Of a stretch of DNA of 64,000 bases, positions 39,980 to 49,119 are shown in pieces. A program made the translations under genes and the position numbers. Source of the DNA: Shewanella profunda (lineage in GTDB: Bacteria; Pseudomonadota; Gammaproteobacteria; Enterobacterales; Shewanellaceae); NCBI RefSeq assembly GCF_023283765.1, contig NZ_JAKILG010000024.1:1-64000 (forward strand), read 5' to 3'. Position 1 is the stretch's first letter. Each line of letters begins with the position of its first letter. The notes below the pieces were generated by a model. It was not told the DNA's origin and did no database searches. It was given only the letters and a program-made list of their open reading frames with translations.

Positions 39980-41629
39980 TTAAAAACTCTGTTTGACTAA
40001 TAGTCGCCATTCCCAACTATTGGCAGATTCACCGCCCGTGTATGGGAGCGAAAAATCGATATGGGCGACATTGCCATAACTAGAACGTGAGGAGTAAATT
40101 CGTGCTCCTATACCGATAGTGCCCAGTGGACCGCTGACTTCGTTATTGTTGGCCAGAGGTCCGCCCGATGCTTGACCAAGATCGGTAAACAGTGCCCAGC
40201 CCAGTTCTGCCAGTTGATACAGATTGATATTAGGGTAATGACGGAGTTCTGCGGTGATGATCCATTGATGGTCACCTTGTTGGTACTCATTGGGATAACC
40301 ACGTACGCCAGTTTCATCCCCAAGCCCTTGGGTAAGATCAAGGTAAGTGTTATTTGAGCTACTGATCCAAGCCTTACCGTAGGCAGTCCATTTAGGGTTG
40401 ATCCGATGAAAGTATTCGGCTTGAGCTTCGACTGTATAGGTATCTTTTGGCGTTGTACCAAGGGTGCTGCTGCCACCCATTTCTAATAGCCAGAGTTGAT
40501 TATCGAATCGGTAACCGCCACTGCTTTGCCACTTAAAGTGGTAGCCTAGCGGGTTATCATCAGCTATGTCTTTGGTTTCTAATCCCAACTGAATATAGTG
40601 GTGCCAGCCTAAGTTAAAGTCTTCGTTATTGGTGATCAGATGAATATTATTCAGTACGTGAAAATCATCTTCAATAAACTCGTAGGCAATCCAAGGGTAC
40701 ATAAAGTCCCTGTTTTGCGGTAGCGTCGATGTGGGATAGGTATCTATGTTTGCAAACTCATGTTTATCTTGGGTAATACCTGTAATAAAGCGTGAGATAT
40801 TGTCGCTATTTTGGCTAATTAGCCAGCCGTATTTTAGGTTAAGGTAGTCAGCCTTGTGTTCAAATTCATTCACCTCATCACCATTTTGTCGCAGTATATC
40901 GGTACGACTATCGTCTAGGTATTCCAAGGAATACATGCTGTTAGTCTTGAGTGAATAAAAAGGCTTACTGATATACATATGTTTGGCTTGGCCGTCGCTA
41001 TTATCATAAAACTCTGCGGCTATGATGCCGTGTTCGATAATGCTAAGGGGGGCTTCAAAGGCAAATTTATAACCACTGCGAGATTCGTTTGACTGGTAAT
41101 TCATCCAAGTACGGATGCCAGTACCCAATAAGTTGTCCTCCTTTACCCCAAAAGAATAACGAGTATCCCCCCCTGAGCTGCTAAAGCTCCCCGTGGGTAG
41201 TAATGACCAGTTATCCCACGTTTCAATAACAACGGATTCAACATTAGGGTCTGTGTCTGATAGGGGATCTTTGTCGGCGATATAGATTTTTGCATCGCGA
41301 ATATAGGGCTCTGCCCGTAAGAGGCGTTGTGACTCATTGAGATCTTTTGGGCTTACGGTGTCGTTTTCAGTAAAAGTGAGTTTATCGCGCACGACATAAT
41401 CTTTGGTATTGATATGAAACTGGTTCGCCCAGTGATGAATAAAAAAAGCGTTTGGATCTGACTCATCAAAAATCGGATTGTTAACGACAATAATTTTGCC
41501 AATTTTCTTCGGCGCTTCTTCCTGTCGTGCCACAGGGGTGATTGTTTGTGACTCCTCGGCTTTGGCAACACTCATCTGGCTGCCGATGCAACAAGGTAGG
41601 ATGCATGCATACTGGAAAAATTTCTGCAT
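39980..41629 (-). CDS. BamA/TamA-type outer-membrane beta-barrel protein (surface antigen family)
   Basis: This is a predicted outer-membrane barrel of 549 residues from the chosen ATG (41629), which has GGGAG 8 bases ahead; the frame itself runs to 41701. A signal peptide (to about residue 24) is followed by one or two POTRA-like domains (GKIIVVNNPIFDESDP, LNESQRLLRAEPYIRDAKI). A C-terminal barrel comes next, with VRGYPNEYQQGDHQWIITAELRHYP (resembling the VRGF/Y motif of Omp85 loop 6) and a terminal aromatic strand ending LLVKQSF. It has fewer POTRA domains than BamA. It may insert, secrete or simply be a surface protein; the role is unknown. Confidence 0.75.
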   Translation of the reverse strand: MQKFFQYACILPCCIGSQMSVAKAEESQTITPVARQEEAPKKIGKIIVVNNPIFDESDPNAFFIHHWANQFHINTKDYVVRDKLTFTENDTVSPKDLNESQRLLRAEPYIRDAKIYIADKDPLSDTDPNVESVVIETWDNWSLLPTGSFSSSGGDTRYSFGVKEDNLLGTGIRTWMNYQSNESRSGYKFAFEAPLSIIEHGIIAAEFYDNSDGQAKHMYISKPFYSLKTNSMYSLEYLDDSRTDILRQNGDEVNEFEHKADYLNLKYGWLISQNSDNISRFITGITQDKHEFANIDTYPTSTLPQNRDFMYPWIAYEFIEDDFHVLNNIHLITNNEDFNLGWHHYIQLGLETKDIADDNPLGYHFKWQSSGGYRFDNQLWLLEMGGSSTLGTTPKDTYTVEAQAEYFHRINPKWTAYGKAWISSSNNTYLDLTQGLGDETGVRGYPNEYQQGDHQWIITAELRHYPNINLYQLAELGWALFTDLGQASGGPLANNNEVSGPLGTIGIGARIYSSRSSYGNVAHIDFSLPYTGGESANSWEWRLLVKQSF

Positions 41630-41805
41630 ATAGACCACTCCCATGGAATTGACGACTGCAGCGATATCAAACTCACTCTGCAATTCACAATTTAATAACA
41701 CATGTAAAGTGGTGATTAGTCAAGGAAGTAATAAAATAACATTTTGATTTTACTTGAGGTTGCGCTATGAATATGGCGCACCTTAATGCCACCTATCGAG
41801 TACTG

Positions 41806-43026
41806 CTACAGAGTGCGCCTAGGTGGCACTGCAACATTGGCAAAGATAAGTCCGGCAATCAGCGACATAAAGATTAAAAAAATCTGTGAGCCTATATGGG
41901 ATTGATTCAGCATTGTCTCACCGGAAATCAGCGCATTAAGTCCAATATAGGTTTTGCTGCCGGGCACTAAGATCACTATGCCTTGCAACAGTGCGATAGA
42001 GGCGGGCGCTTTCATCCAGCGAGCAAAAAGATTGGAATATATGCCAACGGCTAAAGCTCCGAAAAAGATCCCTACAGAATCACCAAAAAAATGTCCGCCA
42101 AGCATGGCTGAGAAAAATGCCACAATCCCTGCGAGTACGCCCCAAGGTGAATCTTGCATTCGCGCTTTAAAAATAAACACCAACGCCATAGACAAAATGG
42201 GTACCGCCGACCATATCGCCCATCGGGGTAAGCCCTCTGGCTCAATATGAATCGCTTCGCCGAACACAGCTTTACCGATTGCCATGCCGAGTACTGCACC
42301 GAAATACAGTTTAAACAGCAACATACATGCATCCATAATCCGCGCAGTGCCAGAAATCAAATCCCGCGCCGCGAGTTCGGCCAAACCTAAGGTTAAGGCT
42401 AAACCGGGGATAAAGATGATGATTGAAGAGAGGATCACTACTGGGATATTAATATTAGGATCGATACGCGCTATGCCACAGGCTGCCATGGCGCAAAGGA
42501 TCGTGGCGAAGGGCTCGAGGACTTCGGCCATGCGGGCCGAGCGTTCGGCGCGGTATACCAAGCCATAGACGAATAACCCTAATAATCCTGACCAAAATAC
42601 ATCGTTCCAGCCCGTGCCCATTAACATTGCAAAAGCAGCAGCCGAGGTACCAAAGGAAAAACAAGTTAATACAGGGCCATAGGGGTTGGGTTTATTGGCG
42701 ATTTCTTCTAAACGCTCTAAGGCTTCGCTTAAAGTGCGTTTACCTGAGGTTAATTCATCGACTAATTCATCGGTTCTGGCAAGGGAGCCTAGATCAAGCT
42801 CGCCTGGTTTCACCCTAGCGACATGGTTATATTCTTGATCCGTATCGTGTTGTAAAACGAAAGTCATCGAGGTTGGCGAAATAAGAAAATAGCCTTCGAG
42901 GCCTAAGGTACGAGCAACGGTTTGTAGGTGAGTTTCAAGGCGATAAGCAGGTGTGCCAAATTTATGCAAAGCTTTACCTAGCTTAATGATAAATTTACGT
43001 TTTTCGATAAACTCTTCGTTATCCAA
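41806..43026 (-). CDS. threonine/serine exporter family protein (ThrE type, fused)
   Basis: The 406-residue protein has an N-terminal soluble part (KLGKALHKFGTPAYRLETHLQTVARTLGLEGYFLISPTSM, the DUF1212 pattern), then about ten membrane segments, with the second-half motif VGIYSNLFARWMKAPASIALLQGIVILVPGS. It is the one-piece ThrE form; E. coli has the halves as separate proteins YjjP and YjjB, which export succinate. The substrate here could be threonine, serine or a dicarboxylate. Confidence 0.85.
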   Translation of the reverse strand: MDNEEFIEKRKFIIKLGKALHKFGTPAYRLETHLQTVARTLGLEGYFLISPTSMTFVLQHDTDQEYNHVARVKPGELDLGSLARTDELVDELTSGKRTLSEALERLEEIANKPNPYGPVLTCFSFGTSAAAFAMLMGTGWNDVFWSGLLGLFVYGLVYRAERSARMAEVLEPFATILCAMAACGIARIDPNINIPVVILSSIIIFIPGLALTLGLAELAARDLISGTARIMDACMLLFKLYFGAVLGMAIGKAVFGEAIHIEPEGLPRWAIWSAVPILSMALVFIFKARMQDSPWGVLAGIVAFFSAMLGGHFFGDSVGIFFGALAVGIYSNLFARWMKAPASIALLQGIVILVPGSKTYIGLNALISGETMLNQSHIGSQIFLIFMSLIAGLIFANVAVPPRRTL

Positions 43027-43184
43027 TCGGGGTATTCACTGTATAAAAAAGTTGTTGGGAATGACGCGCGCATATTAACCTATCTTGTCGCTAAAAGGTT
43101 AACGGCTTTTAAACTTAATACAAATTAATTGCTGATTTTTTGCGGCTCGGGCTATAGTCATTTTTTTCATAAAGGGAAATTAAT

Positions 43185-43595
43185 ATGTCTTTGATGGTAA
43201 CAGGCTTTTACGCCAGCCTTACTGCGCTATTAGTGGTCACTTTGGCCTATCGTGTGGTCAAACTCAGACGAAGTCAGAGAATTGGTCTCGGTGATGGTGG
43301 TAATAGTGCCTTAACACTGGCGGGGCGAGTGCACGCCAATTTAATAGAGAATGCACCCATTGTATTGATTTTAATGGCAGTTGCAGAATTGGGCGGCTTG
43401 CCAGCATTTTATTTGCATTGTTTTGGCACGCTATGGATTGTGGCGCGACTGCTCCATGCCATTGGACTCACCCAAGGCCAAGGTGGTTATCATTTGGGAC
43501 GTTTCTGGGGAGTGTTACTCACTTGGATAGTGATAGTCAGTTTAGCCTTTGTGAATTTAGTGCATTTTGCCCAAGGGTTAGGCAAGGGGTTATAG
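43185..43595 (+). CDS. MAPEG family membrane protein
   Basis: The 136-residue protein has four membrane helices and the MAPEG pattern: RVHANLIENAPIVLILMAVAELGG and LHCFGTLWIVARLLHAIGL. Eukaryotic members act in glutathione and eicosanoid metabolism; bacterial members are largely uncharacterised. It is divergent from the ThrE-type gene. Confidence 0.88.
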   Translation: MSLMVTGFYASLTALLVVTLAYRVVKLRRSQRIGLGDGGNSALTLAGRVHANLIENAPIVLILMAVAELGGLPAFYLHCFGTLWIVARLLHAIGLTQGQGGYHLGRFWGVLLTWIVIVSLAFVNLVHFAQGLGKGL

Positions 43596-43626
43596 TCGCT
43601 CAACTCGTGTCTGTGTCATATCCATA

Positions 43627-43742
43627 GCCGATTTAGGGGTATTCTAACCGTAGGCAAAATACCCCACAAAACGCCTTGGTTGGTGTTTTTTTAATCACAC
43701 TTAACGGCGATTGCCTGCTATACTCCGCGTCCCTAAATCGGC
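43627..43742. repeat. 12-bp inverted repeat flanking a terminator and candidate ygiQ promoter
   Basis: GCCGATTTAGGG at 43627-43638 and its exact complement CCCTAAATCGGC at 43731-43742 flank a 92-base spacer. Within it, GGGGTAT at 43636-43642 can pair with ATACCCC at 43659-43665, and a terminator hairpin lies at 43668-43692. TATACT at 43719-43724 is a possible -10 box for ygiQ. Confidence 0.55.
43668..43692 (+). terminator. terminator after the MAPEG gene
   Basis: AAAACGCC-TTGGTT-GGTGTTTT forms an eight-pair stem (one G-U) running into further T. It would end transcription about 70 bases after the MAPEG gene. Confidence 0.6.
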
Positions 43743-43796
43743 GCAGTACCTTTTCGCTTCGCCTTTGTTTGACATTACGCTTTTGGGTCAATATCG

Positions 43797-46172
43797 ATGC
43801 AAGTTGAATCCACACTTTTTAGTCATCCCAAATACTGGGCCGAGTGCTATGGCACGGCACCTTTCTTACCTATGTCCCGTAAGGAGATGGATAAGCTCGG
43901 CTGGGATAGCTGTGACATTATTATTGTCACAGGTGATGCTTATGTGGATCACCCAAGCTTTGGTATGGCTGTTATTGGCCGTATGTTAGAAGCCCAAGGT
44001 TATCGTGTCGGCATTATTTCCCAGCCCGATTGGTCGAGCAAAGATGCCTTTATGCAATTGGGCCGCCCGAATCTATTTTTTGGTGTCACCGCGGGTAACA
44101 TGGACTCCATGATCAACCGCTACACCGCAGATCGTCGTATTCGAACCGATGATGCTTATACCCCAGATGATATTGGTGGCAAGCGCCCCGACCGCGCAGT
44201 GACTGTGTATACCCAGCGTTGCAAAGAAGCCTTTAAAGATGTGCCGGTGATCATTGGCGGAATTGAGGCAAGCCTTCGCCGTATCGCCCATTACGATTAT
44301 TGGTCGGACAAAGTGCGTCGCAGTGTCATTTTTGATGCTAAGGCGGATATCCTGATGTATGGCAATGCCGAGCGTCCACTGGCCGAAGTGGCGCGCCGTT
44401 TGGCGGCTGGCGAGTCGATTAATGACTTACACAATGTGCGTGGCACAGCGGTTATTCGCAAGGAACCTTTGCCCGAATGGCGTGGTATGGATTCTCGCAA
44501 AATCGATCAGTTGCATAAGATAGAGCCTATTCCTAACCCCTATGGCGCCGATGATGTGGGCTGTGCAAATTTATCTGGCCCCTCGGATGCAAAGATCTTC
44601 GACAACGATGCGCCAAAACCCATTAGTGTTCAACCGCCTCGTCCTAAGCCATGGGATAAAACCTATGTGTTGTTGCCAGCGTTTGAAAAAGTCTCAGAGG
44701 ATAAATACTTATACGCCCATGCTTCGCGGATTTTGCACCAAGAGCAAAACCCTGGCTGTGCTCGCGCGTTATTCCAACCCCACGGTGACCGTGGCGTGTG
44801 GGTCAATCCTCCCGCATGGCCGCTTAATACCGATGAAATGGATGCTGTATTCGACTTACCCTACAAAAGGGTGCCGCATCCTGCCTATGGTAAGGCGAAA
44901 ATCCCTGCTTACGACATGATCAAAACCTCGATCAACATTATGCGTGGCTGCTTTGGTGGCTGCTCTTTCTGCTCGATTACCGAGCATGAAGGACGGATTA
45001 TTCAGAGCCGCTCGCAAGAATCTATTGTTAAAGAAATCAAAGATATTCAGGAAAAAGTGCCTGGCTTTACTGGGGTGATTTCCGATTTAGGCGGCCCAAC
45101 CGCCAACATGTATCGTTTAGGTTGTACTAGCGAAAAGGCCGAAAAAACCTGCCGTCGTTTATCCTGTGTGTTCCCATCGATTTGCGGCCACTTAGGTACA
45201 GATCATAAGCACACTATCGACTTATACCGCGCGGCGCGTGCCGTACCCGGCATCAAGAAAGTGCTGATCGCCTCTGGCGTGCGTTACGATTTGGCGATCG
45301 AAGATCCCGCCTACGTCAAAGAGTTAGTGCAGCACCATGTGGGCGGCTACTTAAAAATCGCGCCTGAGCATACCGAAGAGGGGCCGCTCAGTAAGATGAT
45401 GAAGCCCGGTATGGGCGCCTACGATAAGTTTAAAGAGTTGTTCGATAAGTATTCGAAGGAAGCGGGTAAAGAGCAGTTCCTGATCCCTTATTTTATTTCG
45501 GCGCATCCAGGCACGACCGACGAAGACATGGTGAATTTGGCACTGTGGTTAAAGGAGCGTAAGTTCAAACTCGACCAAGTGCAAAACTTTTATCCATCAC
45601 CTATGGCGAATGCGACCACGATTTATCATACCGAGTTAAACTCGCTTAAAAACGTCAAACATACCAGTGAAGTCGTGCCTGTGCCGAAGAAAGGGCGCCA
45701 ACGCCGTCTGCACAAGGCACTGCTGCGTTATCATGATCCTGCGGGCTGGCCATTGATCCGTGAAGGCTTAACCGCCATAGGGCGTGAAGACTTGATCGGT
45801 AATAGCCCACATCAATTAGTGCCGCCAGAAGGCCGTAATGAACGCGGGTCTAAGTGGATGAAAGATGCTAATCAAGGCCAAAAAGCTTTCACGCGTTTCT
45901 CGGCTAATCAGTTTGATGATCGTAAAGGTGATGGTAAACCCAAAGGTTCGATTAAAGGCGGTGCTAATGCGGGTGCAGAGTCAAAACCTGCCGGGAAAGG
46001 CGGAAAACCTGCATCGAATACGCCCAAGCCTAATGTACCTAAGTCGAGTCGCCCGGGAGCCAAAGCGCCTTTTGGTCAGTCGAGTTTTAAGGCGTCGGGA
46101 GCTCAATCTAAGGGCGGTGGTCAATCGAGAAGTGGCGGCAAACCTTCGGGTAAACCATCCAATAATCGCTAG
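43797..46172 (+). CDS. ygiQ: YgiQ family radical SAM protein
   Basis: The 791-residue protein has an N-terminal YgiQ domain ([37 protein letters not shown] [18 protein letters not shown]) and a radical SAM core with [15 protein letters not shown], where three Cys bind the iron-sulfur cluster. A C-terminal DUF3362-type region ends in a low-complexity tail rich in Lys, Gly, Pro and Ser (about 695-791). The reaction is not established. The tail may bind nucleic acid; that is a guess from its charge. Confidence 0.93.
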   Translation: MQVESTLFSHPKYWAECYGTAPFLPMSRKEMDKLGWDSCDIIIVTGDAYVDHPSFGMAVIGRMLEAQGYRVGIISQPDWSSKDAFMQLGRPNLFFGVTAGNMDSMINRYTADRRIRTDDAYTPDDIGGKRPDRAVTVYTQRCKEAFKDVPVIIGGIEASLRRIAHYDYWSDKVRRSVIFDAKADILMYGNAERPLAEVARRLAAGESINDLHNVRGTAVIRKEPLPEWRGMDSRKIDQLHKIEPIPNPYGADDVGCANLSGPSDAKIFDNDAPKPISVQPPRPKPWDKTYVLLPAFEKVSEDKYLYAHASRILHQEQNPGCARALFQPHGDRGVWVNPPAWPLNTDEMDAVFDLPYKRVPHPAYGKAKIPAYDMIKTSINIMRGCFGGCSFCSITEHEGRIIQSRSQESIVKEIKDIQEKVPGFTGVISDLGGPTANMYRLGCTSEKAEKTCRRLSCVFPSICGHLGTDHKHTIDLYRAARAVPGIKKVLIASGVRYDLAIEDPAYVKELVQHHVGGYLKIAPEHTEEGPLSKMMKPGMGAYDKFKELFDKYSKEAGKEQFLIPYFISAHPGTTDEDMVNLALWLKERKFKLDQVQNFYPSPMANATTIYHTELNSLKNVKHTSEVVPVPKKGRQRRLHKALLRYHDPAGWPLIREGLTAIGREDLIGNSPHQLVPPEGRNERGSKWMKDANQGQKAFTRFSANQFDDRKGDGKPKGSIKGGANAGAESKPAGKGGKPASNTPKPNVPKSSRPGAKAPFGQSSFKASGAQSKGGGQSRSGGKPSGKPSNNR

Positions 46173-46208
46173 CAAGCTAAGTCATACCAATCGTCTCAGT
46201 TTCAATAT

Positions 46209-46244
46209 AAAAAAAGCCACTTCATAAAATCAATTTGAAGTGGC
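46209..46244 (-). terminator. terminator of the speF-potE-porin operon (minus strand)
   Basis: On the minus strand GCCACTTC-...-GAAGTGGC (eight perfect pairs, 46216-46244, 13-base loop) is followed by TTTTTTT. It lies about 195 bases past the porin stop. Confidence 0.8.
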
Positions 46245-46437
46245 GTAGAGATGATGGCAAACCAGCGGGACCATCCAATGAGTGTACGGCGAGCGTTTGT
46301 AGACGGAACGTGCGCCACTCCTCAGCCTCAAAAAGGCTCACGCATATGAGCGATGACGTGAGCCGTCAGTCCTTAGGTTGTAACGCTAAGCGAGTACAAC
46401 GATAGATTGAACTCGCTAAAGCGCTTTTGAAAAATAA
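46245..46437 (-). ncRNA. structured 3' UTR of the porin gene, possible small RNA
   Basis: This stretch between the porin stop and the operon terminator can form several hairpins: GTTGTA/TACAAC with an inner CGC/GCG (46377-46400), GGCTCACG/CGTGAGCC (46335-46364, eight perfect pairs) and AGCC/GGCT around a five-base A/T loop near 46324-46338. Dense structure ending at a rho-independent terminator is typical of small RNAs released from mRNA 3' ends. No promoter or match to a named RNA was recognised. Confidence 0.35.
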
Positions 46438-47613
46438 CTAGAAGAAGTAGTTAATCCCCACGGCGAAGCCGTTGTCTTCCTGTGCTTCGAGTGCTGCATC
46501 ATCCATATTGCTAAAATCCAGCTTCATTTCGGCAAACATTACAGTGTCGTTACTGTAGCGGTAATGCAGACCCAGCATGGCGAATTGACGAGTCCATTTA
46601 CCTTGGATTGGCATAGTCATATCTGTGTCTAAATCTAAATAGCTGAGTACCAACATAGGGACATAGCCATTATCGAATTGATAGGCTGTCATCAGCTCGA
46701 CGCCTGTGGCGTCGTAGAGGTCACCACCAACCAGTTCATTGTTTTTGCTTTGGTGGGCGTTAAAACCGACATACAGACCGCTAGCTTCACGACCCTCTGC
46801 ATAGTGATAATAGTCACCGTACATGGCACCAATACCAATAATCTCATTAGTTTCATCGAGTTGAGTATTACCTAGGTGGCCTTCAAAATCTCCGCGGTTA
46901 AAGCCAGCGAGTAGTTTAAATTTTTCGGTTATTGCATAGGTAACGCTAGCGCCATAGCTGCTGTCAAAATTCAGCTCTGAGTTTGTCATTTCGCTACCAT
47001 CATCATTTTTCAGGGTGACATCCCCATTGGTTTTGGCTGCGTATTGCAGGGCAATGTGTAGCGGACCGAACGTATTGCGGTAAATAAATGCAGAGTCGGC
47101 TCGGCCTGTGCCAGTCAGGCTGCCATCACCAAAGGTGTATGCCCCAACGCTATAGCCCGCAAAGACGTTGGGCAGATCCGTGGTGCCAGCGACGTCATAA
47201 TAGGCGCCCCATTGTTTACCAAAACTGAGGTTACCCCACTCATCGTGGGACATGCCGACATAACCTAAACGGTTATAGAGGAAGTCATCGGTTTTTTCGG
47301 CGGCGAGTTTGCCTCCTTGCATCACTAAACTATCGTCACTGGACACCATATTGATGCCCCATTCCGTGGTGGCAAAAGCTGTCCAACCATGTTTTTCATT
47401 GCGTTCGAAGCTAAATCGTACGCGGGATGAGTCGTCGATAACCGAGGTATCGTGGCTGTCATTTAGGGCGGCAAATCCTAGCCAACCACTTAAATCTAAT
47501 GTGTTTTTTGAATCTTTATGAAGCTCAATTGCTTGGCTGCTGGTGGCAGTCAAAAGCATGGGAAGCATTAAGGCGATGCAAGTCTTATTCATAATTCCAC
47601 CGAAAATAAGCAA
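46438..47613 (-). CDS. outer-membrane porin (Gram-negative trimeric type)
   Basis: The precursor has 391 residues. From the internal ATG at residue 8 (MNKTCIALMLPMLL) it has a signal peptide ending SSQA, then IELHKDSKNTLDLSGWLGFAALNDSH and the OmpC/OmpF-like pattern LGYVGMSHDEWGNLSFGKQWGAYYDVAG, ending with the aromatic terminal strand FAVGINYFF. I leave the start at 47613, but the ATG at 47592 is the better candidate because it puts the signal peptide first. It follows potE in the same direction and precedes the operon terminator, so it may admit ornithine or release putrescine across the outer membrane; the substrate is inference. Confidence 0.85.
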   Translation of the reverse strand: MLIFGGIMNKTCIALMLPMLLTATSSQAIELHKDSKNTLDLSGWLGFAALNDSHDTSVIDDSSRVRFSFERNEKHGWTAFATTEWGINMVSSDDSLVMQGGKLAAEKTDDFLYNRLGYVGMSHDEWGNLSFGKQWGAYYDVAGTTDLPNVFAGYSVGAYTFGDGSLTGTGRADSAFIYRNTFGPLHIALQYAAKTNGDVTLKNDDGSEMTNSELNFDSSYGASVTYAITEKFKLLAGFNRGDFEGHLGNTQLDETNEIIGIGAMYGDYYHYAEGREASGLYVGFNAHQSKNNELVGGDLYDATGVELMTAYQFDNGYVPMLVLSYLDLDTDMTMPIQGKWTRQFAMLGLHYRYSNDTVMFAEMKLDFSNMDDAALEAQEDNGFAVGINYFF

Positions 47614-47624
47614 GTGTGGGTTAG

Positions 47625-47654
47625 GGGACCATAGGATTAGCTACCTATGGTCCC
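47625..47654 (-). other. perfect 11-bp hairpin between potE and the porin gene
   Basis: GGGACCATAGG and CCTATGGTCCC (47625-47635, 47644-47654) form an uninterrupted stem with an eight-base loop. No T run follows on either strand, so it is more likely an mRNA processing or stability element than a terminator. Confidence 0.6.
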
Positions 47655-47720
47655 TGTGTACTGATTTGTTTTAAGGGTGTTATTCGTTAAGGGTTGAGCA
47701 TGGACACTGTGGTGTCGTGT

Positions 47721-49037
47721 TCACACTGGACGCACCTCGGCGGGGGTTTTATTTGAAATAACGCCGTAGATAGTCCAACCGAAGAAGGTCGCTATCGCGC
47801 CGAGCATTACTGCGGTTTCGCCGGAGCTATAAAGGGCGTAGAAGCTATAAAGGGCACCAATCACGGCAATCACGTTGGCAATGCGGGCCTTATTGGCTGG
47901 GACCTTAAGTTGTTTCTGCATAATACCAAGGGCGGCCATCGACAGAATATAAGGCACAATATTGGTGACTACGGCGAGGTTGACCAGCGCTTCAAACTGT
48001 TTGCTTAGCGATGGGCTAATGGTCATCAGAGATAAAACCGTTTGAATACAGACGATAATTGTCATGCCCCAAATAGGCGCGTCGGCTTTGCTGACCTTAG
48101 AGAATATTTTAGGGAAGAATCCTTCATCGGCTGAGGCTTTAAACACTTGGGCAATGGTGAATTGCCAGCCTAAGAGTGAACCAGTACAAGAGATAATCGC
48201 ACAGGCCATCACGATTTTACCGACCACAGGATTAAACATTTGTGCGAAGGCTAAACCGAAGGGAGCATTTGACATAGCCAGTTCAGCATTGGGCACAATA
48301 CCGGCAATCACGTTTGTAGAGACGATATAAATTACCGCTGCACCTAAGGTACCGCCCATAACGGCAATAGGCACATTTTTCTCTGGGTTATCCACAGCCT
48401 CAGAGTTAGCGCAGGCCGATTCTAAACCGAGGAAAGCCCATAAAGTCATAGCAATAGAACCGCCTAGTGCTTTGAAAAACGGCATATCATGCGGGTTCCA
48501 TGCGCCTTTGTAGAGGTCGATGTCGAACCAGAACCAACCAATTAGAGACACGCCAATCACAGGTAAAATAATCCCCCACACAGTAACGCTACTGACGCGA
48601 CCTGTGATGCGGGCACCGCCAAAGTTTGCGATTGTCGCTAGCCAAAGTACGCCAATGGTGGCAAGACAAATGGCGATAGGACTTAGGTTAACCTCAAGCA
48701 ATACCGCGGCGTAACCTACGGCCGAAATAGCAATCGCGACGTTGGCAATTAATAGTGAAACCGCATAGGTATAGTTGGCCATAAAGTTACCTGAACGACC
48801 AAAGGCATACTCGGCATAACCGCCCATACCACCGGATTTTTTACTGAACATACCGCACTTAGCAAAGGCAAAGGCGAGGGCCGTAGAGCCCGCGGCTGTG
48901 ACTAGCCAAGATAAAATTGAAATAGTTCCAACTTGGGCTAATTGGGTTGGTAACATAATAATACCCGAACCCATCATATTGACTATGGTGATAATGGTTA
49001 ATTGGACGACGCCAATTTTATTCTCTGATTTACTCAT
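47721..49037 (-). CDS. potE: putrescine-ornithine antiporter
   Basis: PotE is an inner-membrane APC-family carrier that exchanges cytoplasmic putrescine for external ornithine. The 438-residue protein has about 12 membrane segments, begins NKIGVVQLTIITIVNMMGSGIIMLPTQLAQVGTISILSW (the glycine-rich helix 1 motif of APC carriers) and has the GLESACANSEAVDNPEKNVPIA block. It lies 83 bases after speF in the same direction, the classical speF-potE arrangement of the inducible ornithine decarboxylase system. Confidence 0.95.
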   Translation of the reverse strand: MSKSENKIGVVQLTIITIVNMMGSGIIMLPTQLAQVGTISILSWLVTAAGSTALAFAFAKCGMFSKKSGGMGGYAEYAFGRSGNFMANYTYAVSLLIANVAIAISAVGYAAVLLEVNLSPIAICLATIGVLWLATIANFGGARITGRVSSVTVWGIILPVIGVSLIGWFWFDIDLYKGAWNPHDMPFFKALGGSIAMTLWAFLGLESACANSEAVDNPEKNVPIAVMGGTLGAAVIYIVSTNVIAGIVPNAELAMSNAPFGLAFAQMFNPVVGKIVMACAIISCTGSLLGWQFTIAQVFKASADEGFFPKIFSKVSKADAPIWGMTIIVCIQTVLSLMTISPSLSKQFEALVNLAVVTNIVPYILSMAALGIMQKQLKVPANKARIANVIAVIGALYSFYALYSSGETAVMLGAIATFFGWTIYGVISNKTPAEVRPV

Positions 49038-49076
49038 AATAATGACCTAATTATGTAATTAATTTTAGATATGAGA

Positions 49077-49113
49077 TTGACTGCAGAGCGGGGTTAATTA
49101 ACTCTGCAGTCAA
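49077..49113 (-). other. perfect 12-bp hairpin between speF and potE
   Basis: TTGACTGCAGAG at 49077-49088 and CTCTGCAGTCAA at 49102-49113 form an uninterrupted stem with a 13-base loop. No T run follows on the minus strand. It fills most of the spacer and may protect or tune the relative amounts of speF and potE mRNA. Confidence 0.65.
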
Positions 49114-49119
49114 AAACTG

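Noticed and set aside
43418-43627. Second reading frame overlapping the MAPEG gene
   Set aside because: Out-of-frame shadow without a ribosome site; the MAPEG frame is family-supported.
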